Assembly: GCA_023415145.1 (NCBI GenBank)
Contig: JAEZLW010000084.1
Span: forward strand, 1 to 35,188
From: Bacillota bacterium
GTDB lineage: Bacteria > Bacillota > Clostridia > Christensenellales > Aristaeellaceae
Direction: 5' to 3'
DNA: 35,188 nucleotides
The notes under the pieces were generated by a model that saw only the letters and a list, made by a program, of their open reading frames with translations, was not told the DNA's origin and did no database searches. Positions 15,173 to 22,605 of this stretch are shown piece after piece; position 1 is the first letter of the stretch, and the number at the start of each line of letters is the position of its first letter. A program made the position numbers and the translations under genes.

Positions 15173-16693
15173 ATGGCGCCAAAGCTGACGATTTATTATA
15201 CCTCCGATATCCATGGTTTTGTATTTCCCACCAGCCACGCGGACGATAAAGTACGTCCCATGGGACTGTTGGGGATGATTCCACAATTTCATAAAGACGG
15301 CAATACGCTGATCCTGGATTGCGGGGATACCATTCAGGGTTCGCCACTCACGTACTATTGCCGCAAAAAGTCGTTAGGAAACCCGATGATCCCCGTGATG
15401 AATGCAGCGGGGTACGATTATGTGACGCTGGGCAACCATGATTTCAACTATGGCTATGATGCCTTGTTTGAGTACCTTTCCGGTATACGGGCACAATGCA
15501 TCTGCGCCAACGTGAAGGACAAATCGGGCAAGCTGCCCATTGTTCCCTACGTGCTGCACACGCTTGAAAACGGTCTGCGTGTGGGGATTACGGGCGTTGT
15601 GACCTCCTGGGTGAACAGGTGGGAAAAGGAAGATACGCTTTCCCATTTTGAGATTACCGATCCCCTTATGGCTTCCAGGGAAGCGCTTGAGGCAATGCAG
15701 GGAAAAGCCGGCTTCACCGTCTGCCTGTATCACGGTGGGGTGGAAAAGGATTTGGAAACGGGCAGACTGCTTTCCGATACGGATGAGAACATCGCCTGCC
15801 GTATCTCGGAGGAGCTGGATTTTGATTTGGTGCTGACAGGGCACCAGCACATTCCCATGGAAAACATCACATACCATGGCACGCATATTGCCCAGCCTCC
15901 CGCCAATGCCACCCACTTTTTGAAGGCGGAGGTTTGGGAAGACGGAACCATTGTTTCCAGGCTGCTGCCCTCCAATCCCAATGTGATGCCTCCTTTGGCC
16001 AAAGCACTGGTGTCATTGAAAAGTGATCTGGATGTTTGGCTGGATACACCCATTGGCAGGCTGAACATGCCCTTGTGGCCGGGGGACAAGCTTCATATGG
16101 CGCTGTATGGTGCACCCATCGCGACCTTCTTCAACCAGGTGCAATTGGATGCTTCCGGTGCGGATATCTCCTGCACCAGCCTGCCCAACGAAATGCGGGG
16201 GTTTGATGCTGAGGTGACTGTGCGGGATGTGGTGGCCACCTATGTGTATGCCAATACCCTGGTGGTTTATCAGGTGAGCGGGTATGTTTTAAGAGAAGCG
16301 CTGGAGCGCTGCGCAGCTTATTTTGAAGTATCCCCGCAGGGGGAAGTATCCATTTCAAAAGACTTTTTGGAGCCCAAGGTGGCTCATTACAACTATGATT
16401 TTTTTGCTGGCATTGAGTACACCTTCGATTTAAATCTTCCCATCGGGCAGCGTGTGGCGAAAATCACCCGCAACGGAATGGCGGTGGAGGACGACCCTCA
16501 GCTTACCTTGTGCATGAACAACTACAGGGCAACGGGCTCCGGTGGCTATGATGTCTACTTGCAGTGCCCAAGGGTTAGGGAGATCAATACGGAAGTCAGC
16601 GAGCTGTTATTGGATTATATGGCAAAGTTCGATTGCGTAACGGTCAGCAGCAAATCTCCACTAACGGTGCTGCTGCCAAGCGGTGCCATGTAA
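15173..16693 (+). CDS. UshA-like 5'-nucleotidase / 2',3'-cyclic phosphodiesterase, cytoplasmic
   Basis: This 506-residue two-domain enzyme has a metallophosphoesterase core with D12-x-H14 (TSDIHG), D52 (DCGDTIQG), N88/H89 (LGNHDFNYG), H187 (YHGG) and H224/H226 (GHQH). The C-terminal 5'-nucleotidase domain ends in NNYRATGSGGYDVY, which holds the substrate-binding aromatic positions. It lacks a signal peptide, unlike secreted UshA, so it should act in the cytoplasm. It starts 2 bases after the second permease, showing it belongs to the transporter operon. It would remove phosphate from the imported compound. Nucleotides, cyclic nucleotides or other phosphate esters are possible. ATG 15173 is favoured over upstream in-frame starts that overlap phnE. 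Confidence 0.88.
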   Translation: MAPKLTIYYTSDIHGFVFPTSHADDKVRPMGLLGMIPQFHKDGNTLILDCGDTIQGSPLTYYCRKKSLGNPMIPVMNAAGYDYVTLGNHDFNYGYDALFEYLSGIRAQCICANVKDKSGKLPIVPYVLHTLENGLRVGITGVVTSWVNRWEKEDTLSHFEITDPLMASREALEAMQGKAGFTVCLYHGGVEKDLETGRLLSDTDENIACRISEELDFDLVLTGHQHIPMENITYHGTHIAQPPANATHFLKAEVWEDGTIVSRLLPSNPNVMPPLAKALVSLKSDLDVWLDTPIGRLNMPLWPGDKLHMALYGAPIATFFNQVQLDASGADISCTSLPNEMRGFDAEVTVRDVVATYVYANTLVVYQVSGYVLREALERCAAYFEVSPQGEVSISKDFLEPKVAHYNYDFFAGIEYTFDLNLPIGQRVAKITRNGMAVEDDPQLTLCMNNYRATGSGGYDVYLQCPRVREINTEVSELLLDYMAKFDCVTVSSKSPLTVLLPSGAM

Positions 16694-16756
16694 GATTTCT
16701 ATGGTTTTTTATTGAAAACAGGCATTTTTCTATATCAAACATGAAAAAACGGGGTA

Positions 16757-16762
16757 TATAAT
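16757..16762 (+). promoter_or_regulatory. −10 element upstream of fprA
   Basis: A perfect TATAAT lies 42 bases before the fprA start, but no good −35 is found at 16–18 bases spacing, so an activator may be needed. A small hairpin (GCCGG 16767–16771 with CCGGC 16778–16782) sits at the expected 5' end of the transcript. Confidence 0.4.
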
Positions 16763-16804
16763 ACGTGCCGGTTGTTACCGGCTTGCAGATAGGGAGGATG
16801 CACA

Positions 16805-18013
16805 GTGTACAGCGTGCGGGAGATTGCACCGAAACTATACTGGGTTGGGGGCAGCGACAGAAGACTGGAACGGTTTGAAAACATGTTTCCTTTGACCAAT
16901 GGCGTGGCTTACAACTCCTATCTCTTTCTGGATGAGAAGACAGCGCTCATCGACACGGCGGATTCCTCCATCAGCGCGCTATACCTGGAAAATGTTACCC
17001 ATGTGCTGAACGGACGTGACCTTGACTATCTCATCATCAACCACATGGAACCGGATCATTGCGCCAACATAGAGGAAATTGCAAGGCGTTATCCGAAGCT
17101 GCAAATAGTGGGCAACAAAAAGACATTCCAACTATTTGAACAGTTCTACAGCCTGAACCTTTCTGACAGAATGCTCACAGTGGCGGACGGTCAGGAACTG
17201 AGCCTGGGGGAAAGCAACCTGCGATTCATCCATGCGCCCATGGTGCACTGGCCCGAAGTAATGTTCACCTATGAGATTTCCCGGCGCGTGCTGTTCTCCG
17301 CAGATGCATTCGGTGCGTTCGGGGCGCATGCCGGCAACCTGTTTGCCGATGAGATGGATTTTGAAAACGCCTTTCTGGATGAATCAAGGCGCTATTATGC
17401 CAACATCGTGGGCAAGTACGGCCCTCAGGTGCAGGCGGCGCTGAAAAAGTTCACCGGGGTTGAGATATCCATGATCTGTCCGCTGCACGGACCTATCTGG
17501 CGCAAAGACCTTGATGTTATCCTGAACAAGTATGATTTGTGGAGCCGCTACGAGCCGGAGAAGAAAGGTATCGTCCTCTTCTACGCCTCCATGTACGGCA
17601 ACACGGAAAACGCCGTCAGCGCACTTTCCAACAAACTGGCGCAGCTTGGCGTGTGCGATATGCGGATGTACGACGTATCAAAAACTCATCCAAGCTACAT
17701 CGTAGCCGATGCCTTCAAGTACAGCCACCTGGTGGCAGGCTCGCCTACCTACAACCTGCAGCTTTATTTGCCGATGCAAATGCTGCTGCATGACATGGCG
17801 GCCCTTGGCCTTAAAAACCGCAAGGTCGCTTTGATCGGCAACCATAGTTGGTCCAGCACGGCCCTGAAATGCATGCAGGAAATTTTTGCAGGCATGAAGG
17901 ACATGGAAATCATCGGAACAACCATGGACATTCGTTCCACTTTAAAACCCCAGCGGGAGGAGGAGCTTGATCGGTTGGCTGACGCCATCGCATCGTCCGT
18001 CCTGCAGGGGTGA
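16805..18013 (+). CDS. fprA: Flavodiiron protein (A-type flavoprotein, FprA family)
   Basis: This enzyme reduces oxygen to water, or nitric oxide to nitrous oxide, in the cytoplasm of anaerobes. The N-terminal metallo-beta-lactamase-like domain carries the diiron ligands H80, E82, D84 and H85 (NHMEPDHC), then H148, D167 and H228. The C-terminal flavodoxin domain starts near 254 and has the FMN phosphate loop SMYGNTEN. The 402-residue length is standard. The start is GTG 16805, supported by AGGGAGG 7 bases upstream; the nearby ATG at 16798 is out of frame. sodA follows 31 bases downstream on the same strand, so the two form an oxygen-stress operon. Confidence 0.95.
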   Translation: MYSVREIAPKLYWVGGSDRRLERFENMFPLTNGVAYNSYLFLDEKTALIDTADSSISALYLENVTHVLNGRDLDYLIINHMEPDHCANIEEIARRYPKLQIVGNKKTFQLFEQFYSLNLSDRMLTVADGQELSLGESNLRFIHAPMVHWPEVMFTYEISRRVLFSADAFGAFGAHAGNLFADEMDFENAFLDESRRYYANIVGKYGPQVQAALKKFTGVEISMICPLHGPIWRKDLDVILNKYDLWSRYEPEKKGIVLFYASMYGNTENAVSALSNKLAQLGVCDMRMYDVSKTHPSYIVADAFKYSHLVAGSPTYNLQLYLPMQMLLHDMAALGLKNRKVALIGNHSWSSTALKCMQEIFAGMKDMEIIGTTMDIRSTLKPQREEELDRLADAIASSVLQG

Positions 18014-18044
18014 ACCAAAACCCAATGCAAGGAGGAAAGTATAT

Positions 18045-18671
18045 ATGTTTAGGCAGAATGAGCTTCATTATGACTTTAGCGCTTTGGAACCCCACATCGA
18101 CGAAATGACCATGTTGACCCATTATGGGAAACACCACGCCGCATATACCAATAACCTGAATGCAGCGCTGGAAAAAGCACCTGAGTTTGACGGAAAATCC
18201 ATCGAGGACATCTTGAGAAACCTGGACACCGTGAAGGAGCCCGCTGTGCGCACCGCCATACAGAACAACGGCGGCGGATTTTTCAACCATAACCTGTACT
18301 TTGGCATCCTGTCGCCCAAGGCGGATGCCGCACCGGCGGGAGAATTGGCGTCGGAGATCAACAAAACCTTTGGAAGTGTGGATGCACTGAAGGAAAAGCT
18401 GAATGCGCTTGCCATGGGGCGCTTTGGCTCCGGTTGGGCCTTTTTATCGGCGGATGCAGCCGGTGCACTGAAGGTATCTACCAGCCCCAACCAGGATAAC
18501 CCATTGATGGAGGAGGGCGGATTCACTCCCATCCTGGCCATAGACGTTTGGGAGCACGCCTACTACCTCAAGTACAAGAACCTTCGGGCAGATTACCTGA
18601 AGGCCTTCTGGAATGTGTTGGACTGGAGCGAAGTGGCCAAGCGTTACAGGGCTGTTTGTGCCTTGAAATAA
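18045..18671 (+). CDS. sodA: Superoxide dismutase (Fe/Mn family)
   Basis: This 208-residue enzyme dismutates superoxide to hydrogen peroxide and oxygen. Metal ligands fit H26, H82 (NHNLYF), D167 and H171 (DVWEHAYY); the active-site tyrosine lies in HHAAYTNN. All four ligands are in place, so it should be active. Iron versus manganese preference cannot be read from the sequence. The ATG at 18045 follows AGGAGG by about 8 bases; frames extending upstream overlap fprA. A strong terminator closes the fprA–sodA unit. No catalase or superoxide reductase gene is visible in the window. Confidence 0.95.
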   Translation: MFRQNELHYDFSALEPHIDEMTMLTHYGKHHAAYTNNLNAALEKAPEFDGKSIEDILRNLDTVKEPAVRTAIQNNGGGFFNHNLYFGILSPKADAAPAGELASEINKTFGSVDALKEKLNALAMGRFGSGWAFLSADAAGALKVSTSPNQDNPLMEEGGFTPILAIDVWEHAYYLKYKNLRADYLKAFWNVLDWSEVAKRYRAVCALK

Positions 18672-18686
18672 TAGAGCGATACGAAA

Positions 18687-18713
18687 AGCTCGCCAAATGG
18701 CGGGCTTTTTTTT
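18687..18713 (+). terminator. Terminator after sodA
   Basis: AGCTCGCC (18687–18694) pairs with GGCGGGCT (18699–18706) with one wobble around AAAT. Nine T bases follow. Confidence 0.9.
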
Positions 18714-18779
18714 AACAATTGAGGGAAAGGTAAAGGTGGACACTGAAAACCAAAGAAAGCAGTACGGGAGGAGCACCAT

Positions 18780-19643
18780 TTGCACAGATATTTTGAAGGC
18801 TGGTACTTTAAACAGCAGGCGGCGCAGGGGACGGTGGCCCTGATCCCCGCCCTGCATGCGGATAAGAAAGGAAATCACTCTGCTTCCGTTCAAATCATTA
18901 CGGAAGATGCAGCGTATTGCGTGGATATGCCGTGGGATGCGTTACACGCGGACAGGCGCAAGATGCGCATCATGGCTGGCTCTAGCCTGTTTTGCGCCGA
19001 TGGCATCAAGCTTGACATCCGAACAGAAGCACTGACGGTTCAAGGGAACATCGCTTTCGGCCCGCTTACGCCCATACGGTATGATATCATGGGCCCTTTT
19101 CGGTATGTGCCATTCATGGAATGCATCCACAGCGTGTTCAGCATGGTTCACGATGTGAATGGACGCATTACGATCAATGGCAGAGTGAACACCTTTGAGA
19201 ATGCTCTTGGCTATATCGAGGGCGACCGGGGCCGCTCCTTTCCCAAACGGTACGTTTGGACGCAATATGTCTGGCGGGATGAGGGGCTTTGTTCCCTGAT
19301 GCTGTCCGCCGCCGACATTCCCGTTCTCGGAATGTGTTTTACTGGTGTGATCGGCGTTGTTCTGCTGAATGGAAGGGAATATCGTATTGCCACTTATCTT
19401 GGGGCAAAGGTAACGCATATCAAGGATGGGGAAATTGAGGTCAGGCAGGGTGGATATACTCTGTTTGCAAGGCGAATGGAAGGCTGCAGCATGCAGCTTC
19501 GAGCGCCTGTTCAAGGCGGCATGACACGCTTGATCCGTGAAGCCCCTTCCTGCAGGGTGCATTACCGCTTGGCAATGGATGATAAAATCCTCCTTGACAG
19601 AATAGCGGACCAGGCAGGATTTGAATATGAATACGATACATAA
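18780..19643 (+). CDS. Tocopherol-cyclase-like family protein
   Basis: This 287-residue protein without signal peptide or membrane segments has motifs FEGWYFK near the N-terminus and GYIEGDRGRSFPKRYVW in the middle. These are typical of the tocopherol-cyclase-like family (Pfam name Tocopherol_cycl). Bacterial anaerobes do not make tocopherol, so true cyclase activity is unlikely. A lipocalin-like fold binding a hydrophobic ligand is the usual suggestion. The start appears to be TTG 18780, with GGGAGGAG (18766–18773) 6 bases upstream. It stands alone between two terminators. Function is unknown. Confidence 0.75.
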   Translation: MHRYFEGWYFKQQAAQGTVALIPALHADKKGNHSASVQIITEDAAYCVDMPWDALHADRRKMRIMAGSSLFCADGIKLDIRTEALTVQGNIAFGPLTPIRYDIMGPFRYVPFMECIHSVFSMVHDVNGRITINGRVNTFENALGYIEGDRGRSFPKRYVWTQYVWRDEGLCSLMLSAADIPVLGMCFTGVIGVVLLNGREYRIATYLGAKVTHIKDGEIEVRQGGYTLFARRMEGCSMQLRAPVQGGMTRLIREAPSCRVHYRLAMDDKILLDRIADQAGFEYEYDT

Positions 19644-19667
19644 GAAACGGTTTGCCACATGATTTTC

Positions 19668-19700
19668 GGCCGTGGGCATTACAAAATGCCCGGCCTTTTT
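19668..19700 (+). terminator. Terminator after the tocopherol-cyclase-like gene
   Basis: GGCC 19668–19671 and GGGCATT 19674–19680 pair with AATGCCC 19685–19691 and GGCC 19692–19695, leaving a 2-base bulge. A T-run follows from 19696. Confidence 0.85.
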
Positions 19701-19855
19701 CTTTTTACAAATGATGGATTTGTCCCTTTTATAAAGCACCAGCTTTGTCAGCCTGAATAGAATAGGAGTGTACGTCATGCTCTTTTTGGTACTATTGATT
19801 AACGATGAACCCCTTTGAAGGCGAAAGCTGCGGAATGAAAGGAGGATGTACGTAA

Positions 19856-20842
19856 ATGTCGCTGTTGCATTATGCTTGTGATGCAGTACATGTAATACAG
19901 GACAGCCCGGATCAAAGCGATCCATTATCTACCGTTGTTTACGTTGGTGTTTCGGAAACAGGCTTTCCCAATGATATGACGCATGTCGCCCGCGGACAAT
20001 ATATAGGATTATTGCAGTTTCCACCGCTGAAGCTGCCTGCCAATCAAAGCATCACATCCATACGCCTGTGCATGCTGGTCTATTCTCCCGGCCCACACCC
20101 CGTTCGGATAAGCGTATATCAAAATCGGACGCCATTTGACGGGAAAACGGTAAATTACAGGACCAAGCCGGAGGTTGCTCCGATCCCTCTTGCCATGATG
20201 CAGATTGGGCCGGATAGTCAACCCAGATATGTAACCTGCGATCTAAAAATGCCATTCAAGGCGCGGATGGGATTCCTGCCTGGACTTGGCATATCCCTGG
20301 TGCCCGATGGTCAACAAAGAGGTATGGCTTCTTTTTACGCCCAGGCCGGAACGTATTTGCCTTATATGGAAATATCCCTAAGCCCTTGGGAGGACGAGAA
20401 ACAGCCTGGCGGTACAAAAGAAAGCTTTATAGAGAATATATTCTCAGAGCGTGTATTTGAACTGTGCGGCCGGGAAGAAGCACTGTATACACCTGTTCTC
20501 TATACGGCATCTGCCAAGGTCATTACCTTTTTTGTTAGGAATGAAGGTAAAAATCCATTGGATTTTTGTCTCCAAATCAGTCCGGATGGCAAGGAATTTC
20601 TGAATGATCATCATCGATTCAGCCTAAAGGCGGGGGAAATGTATGCGGCCACGCCCTATTTGTTTGGCAAATTCATGCGTGTTTGCTTGAGCCCTGAGCA
20701 AAGTGGGCAAGACATAGCCGCTCGTGTCTTTTGTCAGGCACAGACGAACAATTACATGGCAAAGGGATATTTGCAGGCATCCTCAAATCTGCCGGAAAAC
20801 AGAGCCCTTGCCATGTCAAATTCCGGTGCTATTCCCCGCTAA
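19856..20842 (+). CDS. DNRLRE-like / DUF6385-like protein
   Basis: This 328-residue protein has no signal peptide. The N-terminal half (about 20–170) looks like a DNRLRE beta-sandwich: alternating polar beta strands, RGQYIGLLQFPPLKLPANQSI, then NRTPF and VTCDL motifs. The C-terminal third (about 205–300: YTPVLYTASAKVITFFVRN…, GKFMRVCL) resembles the DUF6385 region that accompanies such domains in clostridia. Similar proteins are often linked to the spore or cell surface, but I cannot show that here. AAAGGAGG precedes ATG 19856 by about 10 bases. It stands alone with no clear promoter or terminator. Confidence 0.6.
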   Translation: MSLLHYACDAVHVIQDSPDQSDPLSTVVYVGVSETGFPNDMTHVARGQYIGLLQFPPLKLPANQSITSIRLCMLVYSPGPHPVRISVYQNRTPFDGKTVNYRTKPEVAPIPLAMMQIGPDSQPRYVTCDLKMPFKARMGFLPGLGISLVPDGQQRGMASFYAQAGTYLPYMEISLSPWEDEKQPGGTKESFIENIFSERVFELCGREEALYTPVLYTASAKVITFFVRNEGKNPLDFCLQISPDGKEFLNDHHRFSLKAGEMYAATPYLFGKFMRVCLSPEQSGQDIAARVFCQAQTNNYMAKGYLQASSNLPENRALAMSNSGAIPR

Positions 20843-20956
20843 GTTCCATACCAAAGATGAAACCGAAGGATGAGGAAAAGCTATGGAAAGCTGTGATTAT
20901 TTCAAGAGTTACGATATACATAACACATGCGCTGCGCTTGGTGCGGAATAATTTGA

Positions 20957-21160
20957 CTACCGCACGTAGGCAAAAAGCATCCATAGGATGATGATTACGG
21001 ACAATACGGCGGAGGCGATGGCGATATTCCGGTGGAAAGCCCGGGAGGAGGCAAGCGCGTCTCCAGTCAGATTCTGACCCGAGATCCACAACCCGCAAAT
21101 CAATGTGGACAGAAGCAAAATAATATCCAGAATGGCTACGATGATGACAATTGTTTTCAT
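20957..21160 (-). CDS. Small two-helix membrane protein coupled to TetR gene
   Basis: This 67-residue protein has two strong hydrophobic segments (about 3–26 and 45–65) joined by a short polar loop containing SGQNLTGDALASSRAFHR. Its ATG overlaps the stop of the TetR gene by 4 bases (ATGA), and AGGAG lies 9 bases before it inside the tetR coding end. I do not recognise the family. Coupling suggests co-expression with, and control by, the TetR regulator; it may be a small membrane effector or transporter subunit. Confidence 0.75.
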   Translation of the reverse strand: MKTIVIIVAILDIILLLSTLICGLWISGQNLTGDALASSRAFHRNIAIASAVLSVIIILWMLFAYVR

Positions 21161-21744
21161 GTTTCATTCTCCTTTTTTGTAGCAGGGGATGCCAGAAGCA
21201 CATCCACCAGTTTGTTTAGTATTTCGTCGCGCTGCGTTTTTTCAAAGAGGTCGTAACCGGTATAGTTATGGAATGCCATACGGCGGATCAATGCACATTG
21301 CAGGCCTGCAATCAGCATGAAGGAGAGAAGGCGAAGCTCCCGCTCATCCCTGTCAGGCAGTATGGAACGCATCAGGGGAAGCAGCATTTGGGGGACCTCC
21401 GTGTCTCCCTGCGTGACCGCAAACTCCAGCGATACCTTTGTAAACTGGTAGTAACTGATCACCATATCCGACATCTGCCGGAGCATATCCTTGAGCCTGT
21501 TCACTGGGTCTGTTTCACCATCCGGCGGCATAAGCCACCTTCCGGCTTCTTTTTGCATGATTTCATCCACCGCCGCATGGATCAAATCATCCTTTGAGCC
21601 AAAATAGTAGCTGATCAGGGCAGCATTTACATTGGCACGAGCGGCAATTTGCCGAACCGTCAGGCTGCGGGGGTCCTGCGTTTCCCGCATCAGTGATATT
21701 GCCGCTTCCATTAGCGCTTGCTTGGCATCCTCATTGCGCGGAAT
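21157..21744 (-). CDS. TetR-family repressor, probable ATT start
   Basis: This 195-residue regulator has an N-terminal helix-turn-helix (RSLTVRQIAARANVNAALISYYFGSKDDLI, about 28–57) and a helical ligand-binding domain. The start is unusual. No in-frame ATG, GTG or TTG follows the promoter before the HTH except an ATT at 21744, placed 9 bases after AAGGAG (21759–21754). The in-frame ATG at 21813 lies upstream of the predicted transcription start and would place the repressor's own operator inside the coding region. A perfect palindrome (21766–21784) between promoter and ribosome site is likely its autoregulatory operator. It is coupled to the small membrane protein gene. Confidence 0.85.
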   Translation of the reverse strand: MPRNEDAKQALMEAAISLMRETQDPRSLTVRQIAARANVNAALISYYFGSKDDLIHAAVDEIMQKEAGRWLMPPDGETDPVNRLKDMLRQMSDMVISYYQFTKVSLEFAVTQGDTEVPQMLLPLMRSILPDRDERELRLLSFMLIAGLQCALIRRMAFHNYTGYDLFEKTQRDEILNKLVDVLLASPATKKENET

Positions 21745-21765
21745 GGGAGCACACTCCTTTCTCTT

Positions 21766-21784
21766 GTTTAAATGTGATTTAAAC
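21766..21784. promoter_or_regulatory. Palindromic operator of the TetR gene
   Basis: GTTTAAAT–GTG–ATTTAAAC is a perfect palindrome with 8-bp arms. Another GTTTAA half-site lies at 21787–21792. It covers the expected transcription start of the tetR gene, which fits autorepression. Confidence 0.75.
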
Positions 21785-21791
21785 GTGTTTA

Positions 21792-21820
21792 ATAATACCC
21801 GGTTGAAGATCATTTGTCAA
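21792..21820 (-). promoter_or_regulatory. Promoter of the TetR operon
   Basis: A perfect −35 TTGACA (21820–21815) and TATTAT (21797–21792) are separated by 17 bases. The transcript should begin near 21785, after the upstream ATG at 21813. Confidence 0.85.
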
Positions 21821-21936
21821 CCCACTTTTTCGATTTATTTCAATATTTTTTCCCATTGATTTTTTATTTTGCAGTTGTATAAAACACTTAACACCTTTTC
21901 CTTTTGTGCTTGAGTAGAGAAATTTTTAAAAAGGGA

Positions 21937-21965
21937 TTGACAAAAAATGTGCTGCAGGATATAAT
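21937..21965 (+). promoter_or_regulatory. Perfect consensus sigma-A promoter of the XRE gene
   Basis: TTGACA (21937–21942), 17 bases, then TATAAT (21960–21965). Both boxes are exact consensus, predicting strong transcription unless repressed. Confidence 0.92.
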
Positions 21966-21998
21966 GCAAACAAACGTTCTCATATGGAGGAATTACGT

Positions 21999-22253
21999 AT
22001 GATGCAGCAAAATTTTCAAATGTGGCAGGACAGAGAGCGAAAGGCAATGGCATACCGGGGCTGGCTGGTACAGGCCCGGCTATCCGCCCGCATGACCCAG
22101 ACGCAGGTGGCGGATGCCTGTGGCATATCAAAGAGCGCATATCAAAAATATGAGTATGGACAAAGAACTCCAAGGAAAAGCAAGCGGGAAGAGCTTCAAA
22201 AAGTTCTGGCTCTCCATTCTTCTGGTTTCGACATGGCGCAGGAGGAACAATAA
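21999..22253 (+). CDS. XRE-family helix-turn-helix regulator
   Basis: This 84-residue protein consists almost only of a Cro/CI-type DNA-binding domain: MTQTQVADACGISKSAYQKYEYGQ with the recognition helix at about 46–58, and a basic stretch RTPRKSKREE after it. ATG 21999 follows GGAGGAA (21986–21992) by 6 bases; the upstream ATG at 21984 overlaps that site. A perfect consensus promoter drives it. A 48-residue basic protein begins one base after its stop codon, so the two are co-translated. Tandem palindromes downstream (22433–22450) are a candidate binding site. Confidence 0.85.
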   Translation: MMQQNFQMWQDRERKAMAYRGWLVQARLSARMTQTQVADACGISKSAYQKYEYGQRTPRKSKREELQKVLALHSSGFDMAQEEQ

Positions 22254-22254
22254 T

Positions 22255-22401
22255 ATGCTGAGTTGGCTCAAATACTGGCTCGATCAAAAGAAAATGCTTC
22301 GCAGGCAGATGCAGTACCTGCAATACAGCCGCTGGGAACGCAGGAATCAACCGGCGTTTGTGCATCGCAAAACCCGCTGGTCCATGGTGAAGACACTGTA
22401 A
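22255..22401 (+). CDS. Small basic protein coupled to the XRE regulator
   Basis: A 48-residue frame begins with MLSWLKYWLDQKKMLRRQ and is rich in Arg, Lys, Gln, Trp and Tyr. It starts one base after the XRE stop, with GGAGGA (22241–22246) 8 bases upstream. The N-terminal part could form an amphipathic helix. No signal peptide or known motif is visible. The clean ribosome site and tight spacing argue that it is real. It may be a partner of the regulator, an antimicrobial-like peptide or a toxin-like product, none of which can be settled here. Confidence 0.6.
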   Translation: MLSWLKYWLDQKKMLRRQMQYLQYSRWERRNQPAFVHRKTRWSMVKTL

Positions 22402-22432
22402 CGAGAATTCGCCGTATCACCGGCTATGTGAT

Positions 22433-22450
22433 GTGTACACTTGTGTACAC
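22433..22450. promoter_or_regulatory. Two adjacent GTGTACAC palindromes
   Basis: GTGTACAC occurs at 22433–22440 and 22443–22450, separated by TT. The spacing of one helical turn between centres (10 bases) suits binding by two regulator dimers. It lies between the XRE unit and the next promoter at 22519. Confidence 0.55.
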
Positions 22451-22518
22451 TGAACCGCAAGAGTAGCGGCAAAGCCGAGGAGAAACGGGAGAGGGTAAAG
22501 CATTCTCTGTAACCGGCA

Positions 22519-22547
22519 TTGCGGGAAGGGATGAAATCAGGTATAAT
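22519..22547 (+). promoter_or_regulatory. Promoter of the membrane-anchored protein gene
   Basis: TTGCGG (22519–22524), 17 bases, then TATAAT (22542–22547). The transcript would start near 22554, which excludes earlier in-frame start codons for the next gene. Confidence 0.7.
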
Positions 22548-22605
22548 GCAGGGGAGGATGAGGCTGAATCGTTGTATGGTCATCCGGGCGAAAGGAGCCG
22601 CTTTC

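Noticed and set aside
11316..16693. Phosphonate degradation (C-P lyase) operon
   Set aside because: Only transport genes and a nucleotidase are present; no phnG–phnM genes are in the window.
18942..19925. 327-codon open frame antisense to the tocopherol-cyclase-like gene
   Set aside because: The opposite strand has clear family motifs, a ribosome site and a terminator; the antisense frame has none.
21745..21813. N-terminal extension of the TetR protein from ATG 21813
   Set aside because: The ATG lies upstream of the predicted transcript start and overlaps the promoter, and the extension would be coded through the operator palindrome.
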